Shown here piece by piece: positions 4,951-12,561 of a stretch of DNA of 15,681 bases; position 1 is the first letter of the stretch; every line of letters starts with the position of its first letter. Under the pieces are notes generated by a model. The model was not told where the DNA came from and searched no databases. It worked only from the letters and a program-made list of their open reading frames with translations. Source of the DNA: JAVKFF01 sp040226215 (lineage in GTDB: Bacteria; Pseudomonadota; Alphaproteobacteria; DSM-16000; Inquilinaceae); assembly GCA_040226215.1 (NCBI GenBank), contig JAVKFF010000232.1, forward strand, positions 1 through 15,681. Reading direction: 5' to 3'. Both the position numbers and the translations under genes were made by a program.

Positions 4951-6396
4951 ATGTCCCCCACAGATACGAACACCCGGGCGGAACGCAAGCCGGAGGACGG
5001 CAGCCGCAACACGCTGTGGGGCGGTCGTTTCGCCGCGGGTCCGTCGGCGATCATGGAAAAGATCAACGCCTCCATCGATTTCGACCGGAAGCTGGCGCGC
5101 CAGGACATCGCGGGTTCGAAGGCGCACGCCGCCATGCTGGCCGCCCAGGGCATCATCACCGCCGAGGACGCGGCGGCTATCCACGGTGGTCTCGACGCCG
5201 TGCTGGCCGACATCGAGGCCGGCCGATTCGCCTTCTCCACCCGGCTCGAGGACATCCACATGAACGTGGAGTCCGCCCTGGCCGAGCGCATCGGCGCGGC
5301 GGCCGGACGCCTGCACACCGCGCGCAGCCGCAACGACCAGGTGGCGACCGATGTGCGCCTCTACGTCCGCGATGCGCTCGATCGGCTGGAGGACGGGCTG
5401 AAGGCCCTGCAGGCCGCCCTGATCGGCCAGGCGGAGGCGCATGCCGATACCGTGATGCCGGGTTTCACGCATCTGCAGGCGGCCCAGCCGGTCACCTTCG
5501 GCCACCACATGCTGGCCTATGTCGAGATGCTGGGCCGCGATCGCGGCCGGGTGCGGGATGCCCGGGCGCGGCTCAACGAATGCCCGCTTGGTGCGGCGGC
5601 CCTGGCCGGCACGCCCTTCCCCATCGACCGCATGGCGACGGCGGCGGCCCTCGGCTTCGACCGGCCGACGGCCAACTCGCTCGACAGCGTGTCGGACCGC
5701 GACTTCGCCATCGAGTACCTGGCAGCGGTCTCGCTGATCGCCATGCACCTGTCGCGCCTCGCCGAGGAGCTGGTGATCTGGACCTCCGCCCAGTTCGGCT
5801 TCGTGCGCCTGTCGGACGCCTTCTCCACCGGCTCCTCGATCATGCCGCAGAAGCGCAACCCCGACGCCGCGGAGCTGGTCCGCGCCAAGACCGGACGGCT
5901 GTTCGGCCACCTGATGGGCGCGCTGACGGTGATGAAGGGCCTGCCGCTGACCTATCAGAAGGACATGCAGGAGGACAAGGAACCGCTGTTCGACGCCGAC
6001 GAGACCGTCATGCTGGCGCTGGCCGCGATGACCGGCATGATCGACGACCTGACGGTCGATCCCGGACGCATGCGCCGGGCCGCGACCGCCGGCTTCCCGA
6101 CCGCGACCGATCTCGCCGACTGGCTGGTGCGCGCGCTCGGCATGCCGTTCCGCGAGGCGCACCACGTCACCGGCCGCATCGTCAAGCTGGCCGAGGAGCG
6201 GCAGGTCGACCTCGACGGCCTGGCGCTGACCGACATGCAGGCGGTGGAACCCCGCATCACCCAGGACGTGTTCACGGTGCTCAGCGTCGAGGCCTCCGTC
6301 GCCAGCCGCACATCGCAGGGCGGCACGGCGCCCGTGCGGGTGCGCGAGGCGGTCGCCGAGGCCCGCCGGCGCTTCCTCGACGATCAACCGGAATAG
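4951..6396 (+). CDS. argH: Argininosuccinate lyase
   Basis: 481 residues. It cleaves argininosuccinate to arginine and fumarate, the last step of arginine synthesis, as a cytoplasmic homotetramer of the fumarase/aspartase superfamily. Visible signatures are NTLWGGRF near the N-terminus (20-27), EDIHMNVE (100-107), HTARSRNDQ (122-130), GFTHLQAAQP with H174, and the superfamily signature GSSIMPQKRNP (294-304) holding the catalytic serine loop. The length is usual apart from about 15 extra polar residues at the N-terminus. The ATG at 4951 has only a modest purine stretch (AGAGAAA) upstream. The stop TAG at 6394-6396 is part of the ribosome binding site of the next gene, lptM, which implies co-transcription and probably coupled translation. 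It is divergent from tlpA. Confidence 0.97.
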   Translation: MSPTDTNTRAERKPEDGSRNTLWGGRFAAGPSAIMEKINASIDFDRKLARQDIAGSKAHAAMLAAQGIITAEDAAAIHGGLDAVLADIEAGRFAFSTRLEDIHMNVESALAERIGAAAGRLHTARSRNDQVATDVRLYVRDALDRLEDGLKALQAALIGQAEAHADTVMPGFTHLQAAQPVTFGHHMLAYVEMLGRDRGRVRDARARLNECPLGAAALAGTPFPIDRMATAAALGFDRPTANSLDSVSDRDFAIEYLAAVSLIAMHLSRLAEELVIWTSAQFGFVRLSDAFSTGSSIMPQKRNPDAAELVRAKTGRLFGHLMGALTVMKGLPLTYQKDMQEDKEPLFDADETVMLALAAMTGMIDDLTVDPGRMRRAATAGFPTATDLADWLVRALGMPFREAHHVTGRIVKLAEERQVDLDGLALTDMQAVEPRITQDVFTVLSVEASVASRTSQGGTAPVRVREAVAEARRRFLDDQPE

Positions 6397-6407
6397 GAGA
6401 TCCGTCC

Positions 6408-6563
6408 ATGCGCTCCATGTTGCGCCGGTCCATGAAAATGTCCGTCCTGCTGCTGCTCGCCACCGCACTCGCCATCGGCGCCTGCGGCCGGCGCGCCGAG
6501 AGACTGGACCCGCCCGAGGGTTCCGACCCGGCGGCCTATCCGCGCACCTACCCGACCTATTGA
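6408..6563 (+). CDS. lptM: LptM-type small lipoprotein (LPS-assembly lipoprotein)
   Basis: 51 residues. A basic start (MRSMLRRSMKM) and hydrophobic stretch (SVLLLLATALAIGA) lead to a lipobox IGAC with the lipidated cysteine at 26. The mature peptide is only 26 residues: CGRR, then a Pro-rich DPPEGSD, then YPRTYPTY. Alphaproteobacterial proteins of this type sit between argH and lysA and share C-G-(R/K) after the lipobox and a YPR.YP ending. In E. coli the LptM (YifL) lipoprotein binds the LptD/BAM complex and helps LptD disulfide maturation; its gene lies next to dapF, also a lysine-pathway gene. The ribosome site AGGAGA (6395-6400) overlaps the argH stop and is 7 bases from the chosen ATG. 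In-frame ATGs at 6417, 6432 and 6438 are less well placed. Identity rests on size, lipobox and gene order. Confidence 0.82.
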   Translation: MRSMLRRSMKMSVLLLLATALAIGACGRRAERLDPPEGSDPAAYPRTYPTY

Positions 6564-6594
6564 GCCCGCGCCCGCGCGCGACACCGGTATCCCG

Positions 6595-7863
6595 ATGAGC
6601 TTCCGCTACCGCGACGGCGCGCTCAGCGTCGAGGACGTCCCGCTCGACCGCATCGCCGAGGCGGCCGGCACGCCGGTCTATGTCTACTCGAGCGATGCCA
6701 TGACCGAGCGCTACCGCGCCTATGAGCGCGCGCTGGCGCCGCTCGGCGTGGGCATCTGCTACGCGCTCAAGGCGAATTCCAACCAGGCGGTGATCGCCAC
6801 CTTCGCCGGGCTGGGCGCCGGGGCGGACGTGGTCAGCGTGGGCGAGATGCGCCGCGCGCTGGCGGCCGGCATGCCGCCCGGGCGCATCGTCTTCTCCGGC
6901 GTCGGCAAGACCCGGACCGAAATGGCGGCCGCGCTCGACGCCGGCATCCACCAGATCAACGTGGAGAGCCTGGGCGAGCTGCGCGCGCTGGAGGCGGTGG
7001 CGGCCGGCATGGACCGGGTGGCCACAGCGGCGATCCGCGTCAATCCGGATGTCGACGCCCAGACACACGCCAAGATCACCACCGGGCGCAAGGAGAACAA
7101 GTTCGGCATCGACATCGACCGCACGCCGGAGATCTTCGCCGAGGCTGCCGCCATGCCTCATGTCGACCTCCGCGGCATCGCCGTGCATATCGGCAGCCAG
7201 CTCATCGACCTGGCGCCCTACCGCGTCGCCTACGCCAAGCTGGCGGAGATGGTGGCGGACCTGCGCGCCGCCGGGCATGTCGTCGACCGCCTCGATCTGG
7301 GCGGCGGCGTGGGCATCCGCTACCACGAGAGCGACCGCGCGCCCGATCTGGAGGCCTATGCCGGCATCGTCGCGGAGACGGTGAGCGGGCTCGACTGCGC
7401 CCTGATGGTGGAGCCGGGACGCTCTCTCATCGGCGAGGCCGGGGTTCTGCTGGCGGAGGTGGTCTATGTCAAGCGCGGCGCCAGCCGGCAGTTCCTGGTG
7501 CTCGATGCCGGCATGAACGACCTGCTGCGCCCGGCGCTCTACGACGCCTGGCACGATCTTGTCCCCTTGAAGGAGCCCGCGGCCGGCGGCGCCCTCACCC
7601 CCTATGACGTGGTCGGGCCGATCTGCGAGACCGGCGACACCTTCGCCCGCCAGCGCCCGCTGCCGGCGCTGGTCCCCGGCGACCGCGTCGCCTTCCTCAG
7701 CGCCGGTGCCTATGGCGCGGTCATGGCCTCGACCTACAACAGCCGGCCGCTGCCGGCCGAGGTCCTGGTCCGAGGATCGGATTTCGCCATTGTCAGAAAT
7801 CGGCCTACATTGCAGGAGATGATCGACGCCGATCGCCTGCCGCCCTGGCTTGCAGGTGGCTGA
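6595..7863 (+). CDS. lysA: Diaminopimelate decarboxylase
   Basis: 422 residues. It converts meso-diaminopimelate to L-lysine and CO2, the final step of lysine synthesis, using pyridoxal phosphate in the cytoplasm. The fold-III alanine-racemase-like barrel shows YALKANSN with the PLP lysine K59, HIGSQ (H198), the phosphate-binding GGGVGIRY (236-243) and EPGRSL (273-278). The C-terminal domain has CETGD (344-348), whose cysteine and acidic residues contact substrate across the dimer, and GAYGAVMASTYNSRPLPAEV. The start ATG at 6595 lies 31 bp after lptM and lacks a clear ribosome site, so translation may depend on upstream coupling. The end is followed closely, and perhaps overlapped, by the TIGR02302 gene. 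Confidence 0.97.
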   Translation: MSFRYRDGALSVEDVPLDRIAEAAGTPVYVYSSDAMTERYRAYERALAPLGVGICYALKANSNQAVIATFAGLGAGADVVSVGEMRRALAAGMPPGRIVFSGVGKTRTEMAAALDAGIHQINVESLGELRALEAVAAGMDRVATAAIRVNPDVDAQTHAKITTGRKENKFGIDIDRTPEIFAEAAAMPHVDLRGIAVHIGSQLIDLAPYRVAYAKLAEMVADLRAAGHVVDRLDLGGGVGIRYHESDRAPDLEAYAGIVAETVSGLDCALMVEPGRSLIGEAGVLLAEVVYVKRGASRQFLVLDAGMNDLLRPALYDAWHDLVPLKEPAAGGALTPYDVVGPICETGDTFARQRPLPALVPGDRVAFLSAGAYGAVMASTYNSRPLPAEVLVRGSDFAIVRNRPTLQEMIDADRLPPWLAGG

Positions 7864-7888
7864 CAGACGAGGACCGGAAGCCGGACCA

Positions 7889-10312
7889 TTGGCCGACAAG
7901 CGCCTACCCCGACGATACCGCCTGACCGCCGGCCGCGCCTGGGCGGCGGCGGCCTGGGAAAACGCCTGGCCCCGGCTCTGGCCGCCCGTCGCGATCGTCC
8001 TGCTGTTCGTCGCCCTGGCCCTGATCGGCCTGCCCATGGCGCTCGCCTGGTGGGCGCACTGGCTCTATCTCGCCGGCTTCGCCCTGGCGCTCGGCTGGGG
8101 ACTGTGGCGCGGCCTCAGGCACCTCACCCTGCCCGACCGGCGCAGCGCCTGGCGCCGGGTCGAGCGCGTCTCCGGCCTGGCGCACCGGCCCCTGACCGAA
8201 GCGCTCGACGAGCAGGCGCTGGGCCTCGGCAACCCTACCTCGACCCAGCTGTGGCGCGTGCGGGGCGAAGGGCTGCCGGTCCCGTTCCGCCGCTTGCGCG
8301 CCGGCTGGCCGCGTCCCGGCCTCGGCGACCGCGACCGCTATGCCCTGCGCGGCGCGCTCGGCCTGTTGCTGGTCATCGGTCTGTTCGCCGCCGGCGGCGA
8401 CTGGCGCTACCGCCTCGCCAGCGCCTTCGAGCCGGCCTCACCGGCCGCGGCGGGCGACCGTGTGCCCTTCTCGACCGACATCATCGTCACCCCACCGGCC
8501 TATACCAGGCTGCTGGCGAGCCACCACCCGCCGATGGCCCCGGAGGACGGGGCCATCCTGGTGCCCGAGGGCAGCGAGGTGCTGCTGCGAATCACCGGCG
8601 CCGGCGAGGCGGTGGCGGCGATCGATGGCGAACCACTGGCGCTGGAGCGGCTGGACAACGCCAATCTGGAAGCGACGGTCACTGCCGATCACGACGCCCG
8701 GCTGACCCTGACCAGCCCCATGGGCGAGGCCGCCTGGCGCTACGCGATCGTCCCCGACAACCGGCCCGAGGTGGCCTTCGTGGGCGAGCTCGGCACGCTG
8801 CCCGGCGGGGTGGTCGAGTTCGGCTGGCGGGCGACGGACGATTACGGCGTCGTCTCCGCCTATCTCGACATCACGCTCACCCGGGACGCGCCGGCCGTGC
8901 CCGGGCGTGAGCGCTGGGAGCGCCGTCTTTCCGAACCGCCGCTGCCCCTGCCCGAGATGGGCGGCACCCGCTTCGAGGATCTGGCCGCCCATCCCTGGTC
9001 CGGTCTGCCGGCACGGCTGGAGATCCGCGCCAGCGACGCGCTGGGCGAAGCGGTTAGCGAGCCGATCGAACTCGTCCTGCCGGTGCGCGAGTTCGCCCAC
9101 CCCGTGGCCGCCGCCATCGCCGACATGCGCCGGCGCCTGCTGCAGGACGCCGCGGCGCTGCCCATGGTGACGGAGGTGCTCTCCGACCTCGCCGCCGTGC
9201 CGCGCCGCTACAATGACGACGTCACCGTCTTCCTCGCCCTGCGCACCGCCGCGCGGCGGCTGGACGCGCTGGAAAGCTGGCAGGAGGCGCCGGTGCTGGA
9301 GGTCGCGGGCCTGCTCTGGCAGACGGCGCTGCGCCTCGACGGCGGCGACCTGGCGTTGGCCCAGCTGCGCCTGCGCCAGGCCGAGCAGGCCCTGCGCGAG
9401 GCGCTGGAGAACGGCGCCTCCGACGCGGAGATCGCGGAGCGGATGGCGGAACTGCGCGAGGCCATGGACGCCTATCTGGAGGCCATGCAGCGCGACCTGA
9501 TGGAACGGCTGCAGTCGGGCGAGCTGACGCTCGACCAGATGCCCTTCGGCGATCCCTCGCAGATGATCGACCGCGAGGGTCTCGACGAATTGCTGGATCG
9601 GCTAGAGAATCTCAGCCGGTCGGGCGCGCGCGAGGAGGCCGAGCAGTTGCTCGCCGACCTGCAGCGCATGATGGAGAGCATGACCGCCGGGCTGACGCCG
9701 CAACAGGGCCAGCAGGGCCAGGCGATGCAGATGCTGCAGGACCTGCAGAACCTTGCGGAGATGCAGCAGCGGCTGATGGACCAGACGTTTGACCAGGCGC
9801 AGCGCGGCCAACCCGGCGACAACCAGTCCTTCGGCGAGGAGGCACGCCAGGTGCAGGAGCAGCTGCGCCGCCAGCTCGGCCAGTCGATGGCCGATCTCGC
9901 CGACATGATGGGCGGTCTGCCGCAGGGCCTGGGCCAGGCGGAACTCTCCATGCGGCAGGCCGAGCAGGCGCTGGGCCAGGGCCAGCCGGGCGACGCGATC
10001 GGCCCCCAGGCCGAGGCGCTGGATCAGCTGCAGCAGGGCCTGCAGCAGTTCGCCGACCAGTTGATGGAGCAGATGGCCGAGCAGGGCGGCGGCATGGGCC
10101 AGCCCTTCCCGCAGCGCCGTCCCGGCGAAGATCCGTTCGGCCGCACGCCCGGCGGCGAGGGCGGCTTCGACACCTCGCCCGTCGACATCCCGGATATCGG
10201 CCCGACCGAGCGGGCCCGCGACATTCTGGACGAGTTGCGCCGACGCGCCGGCGAGCGCGAACGTCCCCGCGACGAGCTCGACTATATCGACCGGCTGCTG
10301 CGGCAGTTCTGA
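7889..10312 (+). CDS. TIGR02302/DUF4175 family large inner-membrane protein
   Basis: 807 residues from this start. Two membrane helices are near the N-terminus (about 31-52 and 55-74) and a third around 151-170. A long soluble region follows with a beta-rich domain (roughly 190-380; FSTDIIVTPPAYT, EFGWRATDDYGVVSAYLDI). Next come alpha-helical stretches from about 400 and a Gln/Met-rich coiled-coil-like region (about 600-735). The C-terminus, PTERARDILDELRRRAG followed by DYIDRLLRQF, matches the conserved family ending. The family is restricted to alphaproteobacteria, commonly lies downstream of lysA, and has no established function. RQAEQAL occurs twice (496-502, 689-695), encoded by the same 14-bp DNA. 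The start is uncertain: TTG at 7889 is chosen because GGAAG lies 8 bases upstream and the resulting MADKRLPRRYRL fits the family; TTG 7850 or GTG 7856, inside lysA, are alternatives. Confidence 0.88.
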   Translation: MADKRLPRRYRLTAGRAWAAAAWENAWPRLWPPVAIVLLFVALALIGLPMALAWWAHWLYLAGFALALGWGLWRGLRHLTLPDRRSAWRRVERVSGLAHRPLTEALDEQALGLGNPTSTQLWRVRGEGLPVPFRRLRAGWPRPGLGDRDRYALRGALGLLLVIGLFAAGGDWRYRLASAFEPASPAAAGDRVPFSTDIIVTPPAYTRLLASHHPPMAPEDGAILVPEGSEVLLRITGAGEAVAAIDGEPLALERLDNANLEATVTADHDARLTLTSPMGEAAWRYAIVPDNRPEVAFVGELGTLPGGVVEFGWRATDDYGVVSAYLDITLTRDAPAVPGRERWERRLSEPPLPLPEMGGTRFEDLAAHPWSGLPARLEIRASDALGEAVSEPIELVLPVREFAHPVAAAIADMRRRLLQDAAALPMVTEVLSDLAAVPRRYNDDVTVFLALRTAARRLDALESWQEAPVLEVAGLLWQTALRLDGGDLALAQLRLRQAEQALREALENGASDAEIAERMAELREAMDAYLEAMQRDLMERLQSGELTLDQMPFGDPSQMIDREGLDELLDRLENLSRSGAREEAEQLLADLQRMMESMTAGLTPQQGQQGQAMQMLQDLQNLAEMQQRLMDQTFDQAQRGQPGDNQSFGEEARQVQEQLRRQLGQSMADLADMMGGLPQGLGQAELSMRQAEQALGQGQPGDAIGPQAEALDQLQQGLQQFADQLMEQMAEQGGGMGQPFPQRRPGEDPFGRTPGGEGGFDTSPVDIPDIGPTERARDILDELRRRAGERERPRDELDYIDRLLRQF

Positions 10313-10397
10313 TCCCGGCGGCTCCTGCCGGTTCCGGCCCCGTGCCGCCCGGGTGCTAGACTGGGCGCCTTCGGCGGCGGAAGGAGGCACGGGGGCC

Positions 10398-11222
10398 ATG
10401 GCATCCCAGTTCGAGGCCTTCGGCGACATGGAGCGCCGGGCATGGGCCGATCCGACGTGCGCGACGGCCTATGTCGACCGTTTCGCGGCGATCACGGACC
10501 AAGCGGTCGCCACGCTGTCGGACGCCGTCGGCGCCGCGCCGGGTGTCCGTGTGCTCGACCTGTGCTGCGGGCAGGGAACCGCCACCGCTCACCTGGTGAC
10601 GCTGGGCTGCGACACGGTCGGCGTCGATTTCTCCGCCACCATGCTGGAGCAGGCGAAAAGGCGGATGCCGCACGGCGACTTGCGGCAGGGGGACGCCCAG
10701 GCACTGGACTTCCCCGACGGCAGCTTCGACGCGGTGGTTTCCAATTTCGGCCTCTGTCACGTACCCGACCAGGCGCGCGCCCTGGCTGAAGTCAGACGTG
10801 TGCTGGTGCCTGGCGGCCAATTCGCCATGACGGTCTGGTCGCCGCCAACGCCGGACAGCGCCTTCGGGCTGATCGCTGGGGCAGTGCGCTCGCATGGCGA
10901 AAACACCGTCAGCCTGCCTCCGGAGCCGGGTTTCCACCGCCTGGCGGATCGCGAGATCGCCGAGCGCGAACTCGCCGCTGCCGGCTTCCGGCAGATCGCG
11001 CTGCGCCAGATTCCCTGCGCCTGGACGCTCGAGGACCCCGAGGACCTGTTCACCACCTTCCGCGACGGCACGGTCCGCATGGCGCATCTGCTCTCTCAGC
11101 AGCCGGCGGCAAGGCGGGAGGCGATCCGCAGGGCGATGACGGATGCCATCCGCGAACGCTTCTCCGACGGACCCGTCTGGCGCGTCCCGCAACCCGCTTC
11201 CCTGGTCACGGCAACCGCCTGA
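10398..11222 (+). CDS. Class I SAM-dependent methyltransferase
   Basis: 274 residues. The Rossmann-type methyltransferase core shows motif I VRVLDLCCGQGTATAHL (50-66), motif II acidic residue in VGVDFS (D77), QGDAQALDFPDGSFDAVVSNFG (97-118) and the post-core strand EVRRVLVPGGQFAMTVW (131-147). It is of the Methyltransf_11/UbiE-like type, which often methylates small molecules; the substrate cannot be read from sequence. The start at 10398 follows AAGGAGG 10 bases upstream; an earlier in-frame start at 10353 would put the ribosome site inside the gene. A TAGACT box at 10357 could be a -10 element, but no good -35 partner is seen. It follows the TIGR02302 gene by 85 bp and ends at a strong inverted repeat, so it is probably its own unit. 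Confidence 0.88.
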   Translation: MASQFEAFGDMERRAWADPTCATAYVDRFAAITDQAVATLSDAVGAAPGVRVLDLCCGQGTATAHLVTLGCDTVGVDFSATMLEQAKRRMPHGDLRQGDAQALDFPDGSFDAVVSNFGLCHVPDQARALAEVRRVLVPGGQFAMTVWSPPTPDSAFGLIAGAVRSHGENTVSLPPEPGFHRLADREIAERELAAAGFRQIALRQIPCAWTLEDPEDLFTTFRDGTVRMAHLLSQQPAARREAIRRAMTDAIRERFSDGPVWRVPQPASLVTATA

Positions 11223-11239
11223 CACGCCGCCGCGGCGTG
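11223..11239 (+). terminator. Inverted repeat immediately after the methyltransferase stop
   Basis: CACGCCG and CGGCGTG form a perfect 7-bp stem around a CCG loop, beginning at the first base after the TGA. There is no T-tract; termination is inferred from stem quality and position. Confidence 0.45.
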
Positions 11240-11318
11240 CGCGCCATCACTGCAGCCGCTGCTACGGGCGGGCAAGCTCCCACTGGTCGATGTCACCTTT
11301 ATTGGGAGGGTCCTGACC

Positions 11319-11609
11319 ATGCCCCGCATGTTCCGCGCGCTCGGTGCCACGCTCGTCCTCATCGCCGGGATCGGCACCACCCATGCCCAGTCTGCTTCGC
11401 ACACCCCGGTCCACACGCCGGAATGGTCCAATCCGGAACCCGGTGATCCGGGTCGGAGCGCGGAGACATTTGACCAGTCGCAGTTCCAGATCCAGGTCGC
11501 CACCAGCGACTTGCAGAACGTGGAAATCACCCGTGTCCGGCAGGAGGCCGGCCAGGCGATGACGACGCCCGACTGTCGCCCCGCCGCTGGTGACTGTCCC
11601 GGCCGATAG
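11319..11609 (+). CDS. Small exported protein of unknown function
   Basis: 96 residues. Residues 1-23 form a Sec signal peptide (MPRMFRALGATLVLIAGIGT, then THA), with cleavage expected before Q24. The mature part of about 73 residues is polar. It has a Pro/Ser-rich start (HTPVHTPEWSNPEPGDPG), a predicted amphipathic segment (FDQSQFQIQVATSDLQNVEI) and two cysteines near the end (C86, C93), which could form a disulfide in the periplasm. GGGAGGG lies 8 bases before the ATG, a strong ribosome site, and the signal peptide is textbook, so I regard it as a real gene despite its size. An ATG at 11328 is a possible alternative start. It stands between hairpins at 11223 and 11630, suggesting its own transcript, though no promoter is obvious. 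I do not recognise the family. Confidence 0.7.
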   Translation: MPRMFRALGATLVLIAGIGTTHAQSASHTPVHTPEWSNPEPGDPGRSAETFDQSQFQIQVATSDLQNVEITRVRQEAGQAMTTPDCRPAAGDCPGR

Positions 11610-11629
11610 GGCATGGGCGGCCCGCCGGC

Positions 11630-11655
11630 AGACCGGTGGCCCTGGCGGCCGGTCT
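11630..11655 (+). terminator. Candidate hairpin after the small exported protein gene
   Basis: AGACCGG (11630-11636) and CCGGTCT (11649-11655) are perfect inverted copies around a 12-base spacer that can itself pair in part (GGCC/GGCC). It lies 21 bases after the stop codon and is followed by TGGCCTAGTCTT, a weakly T-containing run. The rest of the 111-bp gap up to the aldolase-family gene shows no convincing promoter. Confidence 0.35.
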
Positions 11656-11720
11656 TGGCCTAGTCTTGCCGAAGAGCCTCGGAATCAGGTCCGTGGCCCG
11701 ACCAAGAAACAGGTGAGGAC

Positions 11721-12533
11721 ATGCTCGATCTCGGCCATCGTGAATCTATCTACCAGCCCGAGCAGGAAGGGCTGATCTTTCCCGAGAAGCCCGTCTTCGA
11801 GACCGCGGCGGAGGAGCGCCAGCACCGCAAGCAGCGCCTGGTCGCGGCCTGCCGGGCCTTCGCGCTGGAGGGCTTCGACTACGGCTTCGCCGGCCATCTG
11901 ACGATCCGCGACCCGGAACGGCCGGAACTCTACTGGACCAACCCCATGGCGGTGCACTTCGCCCATGTGCGGGTCTCGAACCTGATCCTGGTCGACCATG
12001 ACGGGACGGTTGTCGAAGGCCGCCACGCGGTGAACCGGGCCGGCTTCGTGCTGCATGCCGGCGTCCATGCCGAGCATCCGGACATCCTAGCCATGGCCCA
12101 TGCCCACACCGTCTACGGTACGGCCTATGCCGCGCTTGGCCGGCCGCTGCGCCCGATCACCCAGGACGCCTGCGCCTTCTTCGAGGACCACGTGGTCATC
12201 GGCAAGCAGGCGGGCCAGGTGGCGGTGGAGAACCACGCCGGCTCCAACGTCGCCAAGGCCTTCGCGGGCGTGAAGGCGGCCATCCACCAGAACCACGGCC
12301 TGCTGACCGCCAGCCGGCACTCCATCGAGTCGGCGGCCTTCTGGTTCATCGCCCTGGAGCGCTGCTGCCGGCAGCAGCTGCTGATCGACGCCAGCGGCCA
12401 CCAGCCCATCGAGGTGTCGCCGGAACGCGCGCGCTACAGCCGGGAGCATGTGGGCAGCGAGTATATCGGCTGGCTGCACTTCCAGGCGATCTACGACCAC
12501 CTCGCCCGGACCCAGCCCGACATGTTCGACTGA
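11721..12533 (+). CDS. Class II aldolase/adducin family protein
   Basis: 270 residues. The aldolase-II/adducin head domain spans about 35-245: GFDYGFAGHLTIRDPE (51-66), VRVSNLILVDHDG (83-95), VNRAGFVLHAGVHAEHPDILAM, then the metal-binding HAHTVYG (H127, H129) and QNHGLLT (H192). These three histidines match the zinc ligands of L-fuculose-phosphate aldolase (H92, H94, H155). The residue 19 positions before the first zinc histidine, where that enzyme has catalytic Glu73, is Gly108 here. The NRAGFVLH segment looks like the adducin-type subgroup rather than sugar-phosphate aldolases, so the reaction is unknown. The ATG at 11721 has GAGGAC 1-2 bases away, slightly close but the best site. No kinase, isomerase or transporter gene lies nearby to suggest a sugar pathway. 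It converges with the zinc-ribbon gene, 28 bases between stops. Confidence 0.88.
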   Translation: MLDLGHRESIYQPEQEGLIFPEKPVFETAAEERQHRKQRLVAACRAFALEGFDYGFAGHLTIRDPERPELYWTNPMAVHFAHVRVSNLILVDHDGTVVEGRHAVNRAGFVLHAGVHAEHPDILAMAHAHTVYGTAYAALGRPLRPITQDACAFFEDHVVIGKQAGQVAVENHAGSNVAKAFAGVKAAIHQNHGLLTASRHSIESAAFWFIALERCCRQQLLIDASGHQPIEVSPERARYSREHVGSEYIGWLHFQAIYDHLARTQPDMFD

Positions 12534-12561
12534 CGGGACAGTCGGTGCGGGCCGGGCTGGC

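Noticed and set aside
4930..8037. Minus-strand open frame of 1035 codons antisense to argH, lptM and lysA
   Set aside because: It is a shadow of GC-rich genes on the other strand: the translation is dominated by Arg, Gly, His, Ala and Asp repeats with no domain, and the plus-strand genes are unmistakable.
10315..10331. Terminator after the TIGR02302 gene
   Set aside because: Only a 5-bp stem (CCGGC/GCCGG) with no T-run; too weak to list as a feature.
9602..10429. Minus-strand open frame of 275 codons, Leu/Ala-rich, looking superficially like a membrane or helical protein
   Set aside because: The Leu/Ala/Gln richness is the reverse complement of the Gln-rich tail of the TIGR02302 protein; no ribosome site or family match.
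10356..11225. Minus-strand frame exactly opposite the methyltransferase, of the same length
   Set aside because: Mirror-length open frames are common in GC-rich genes; only the plus strand shows methyltransferase motifs.
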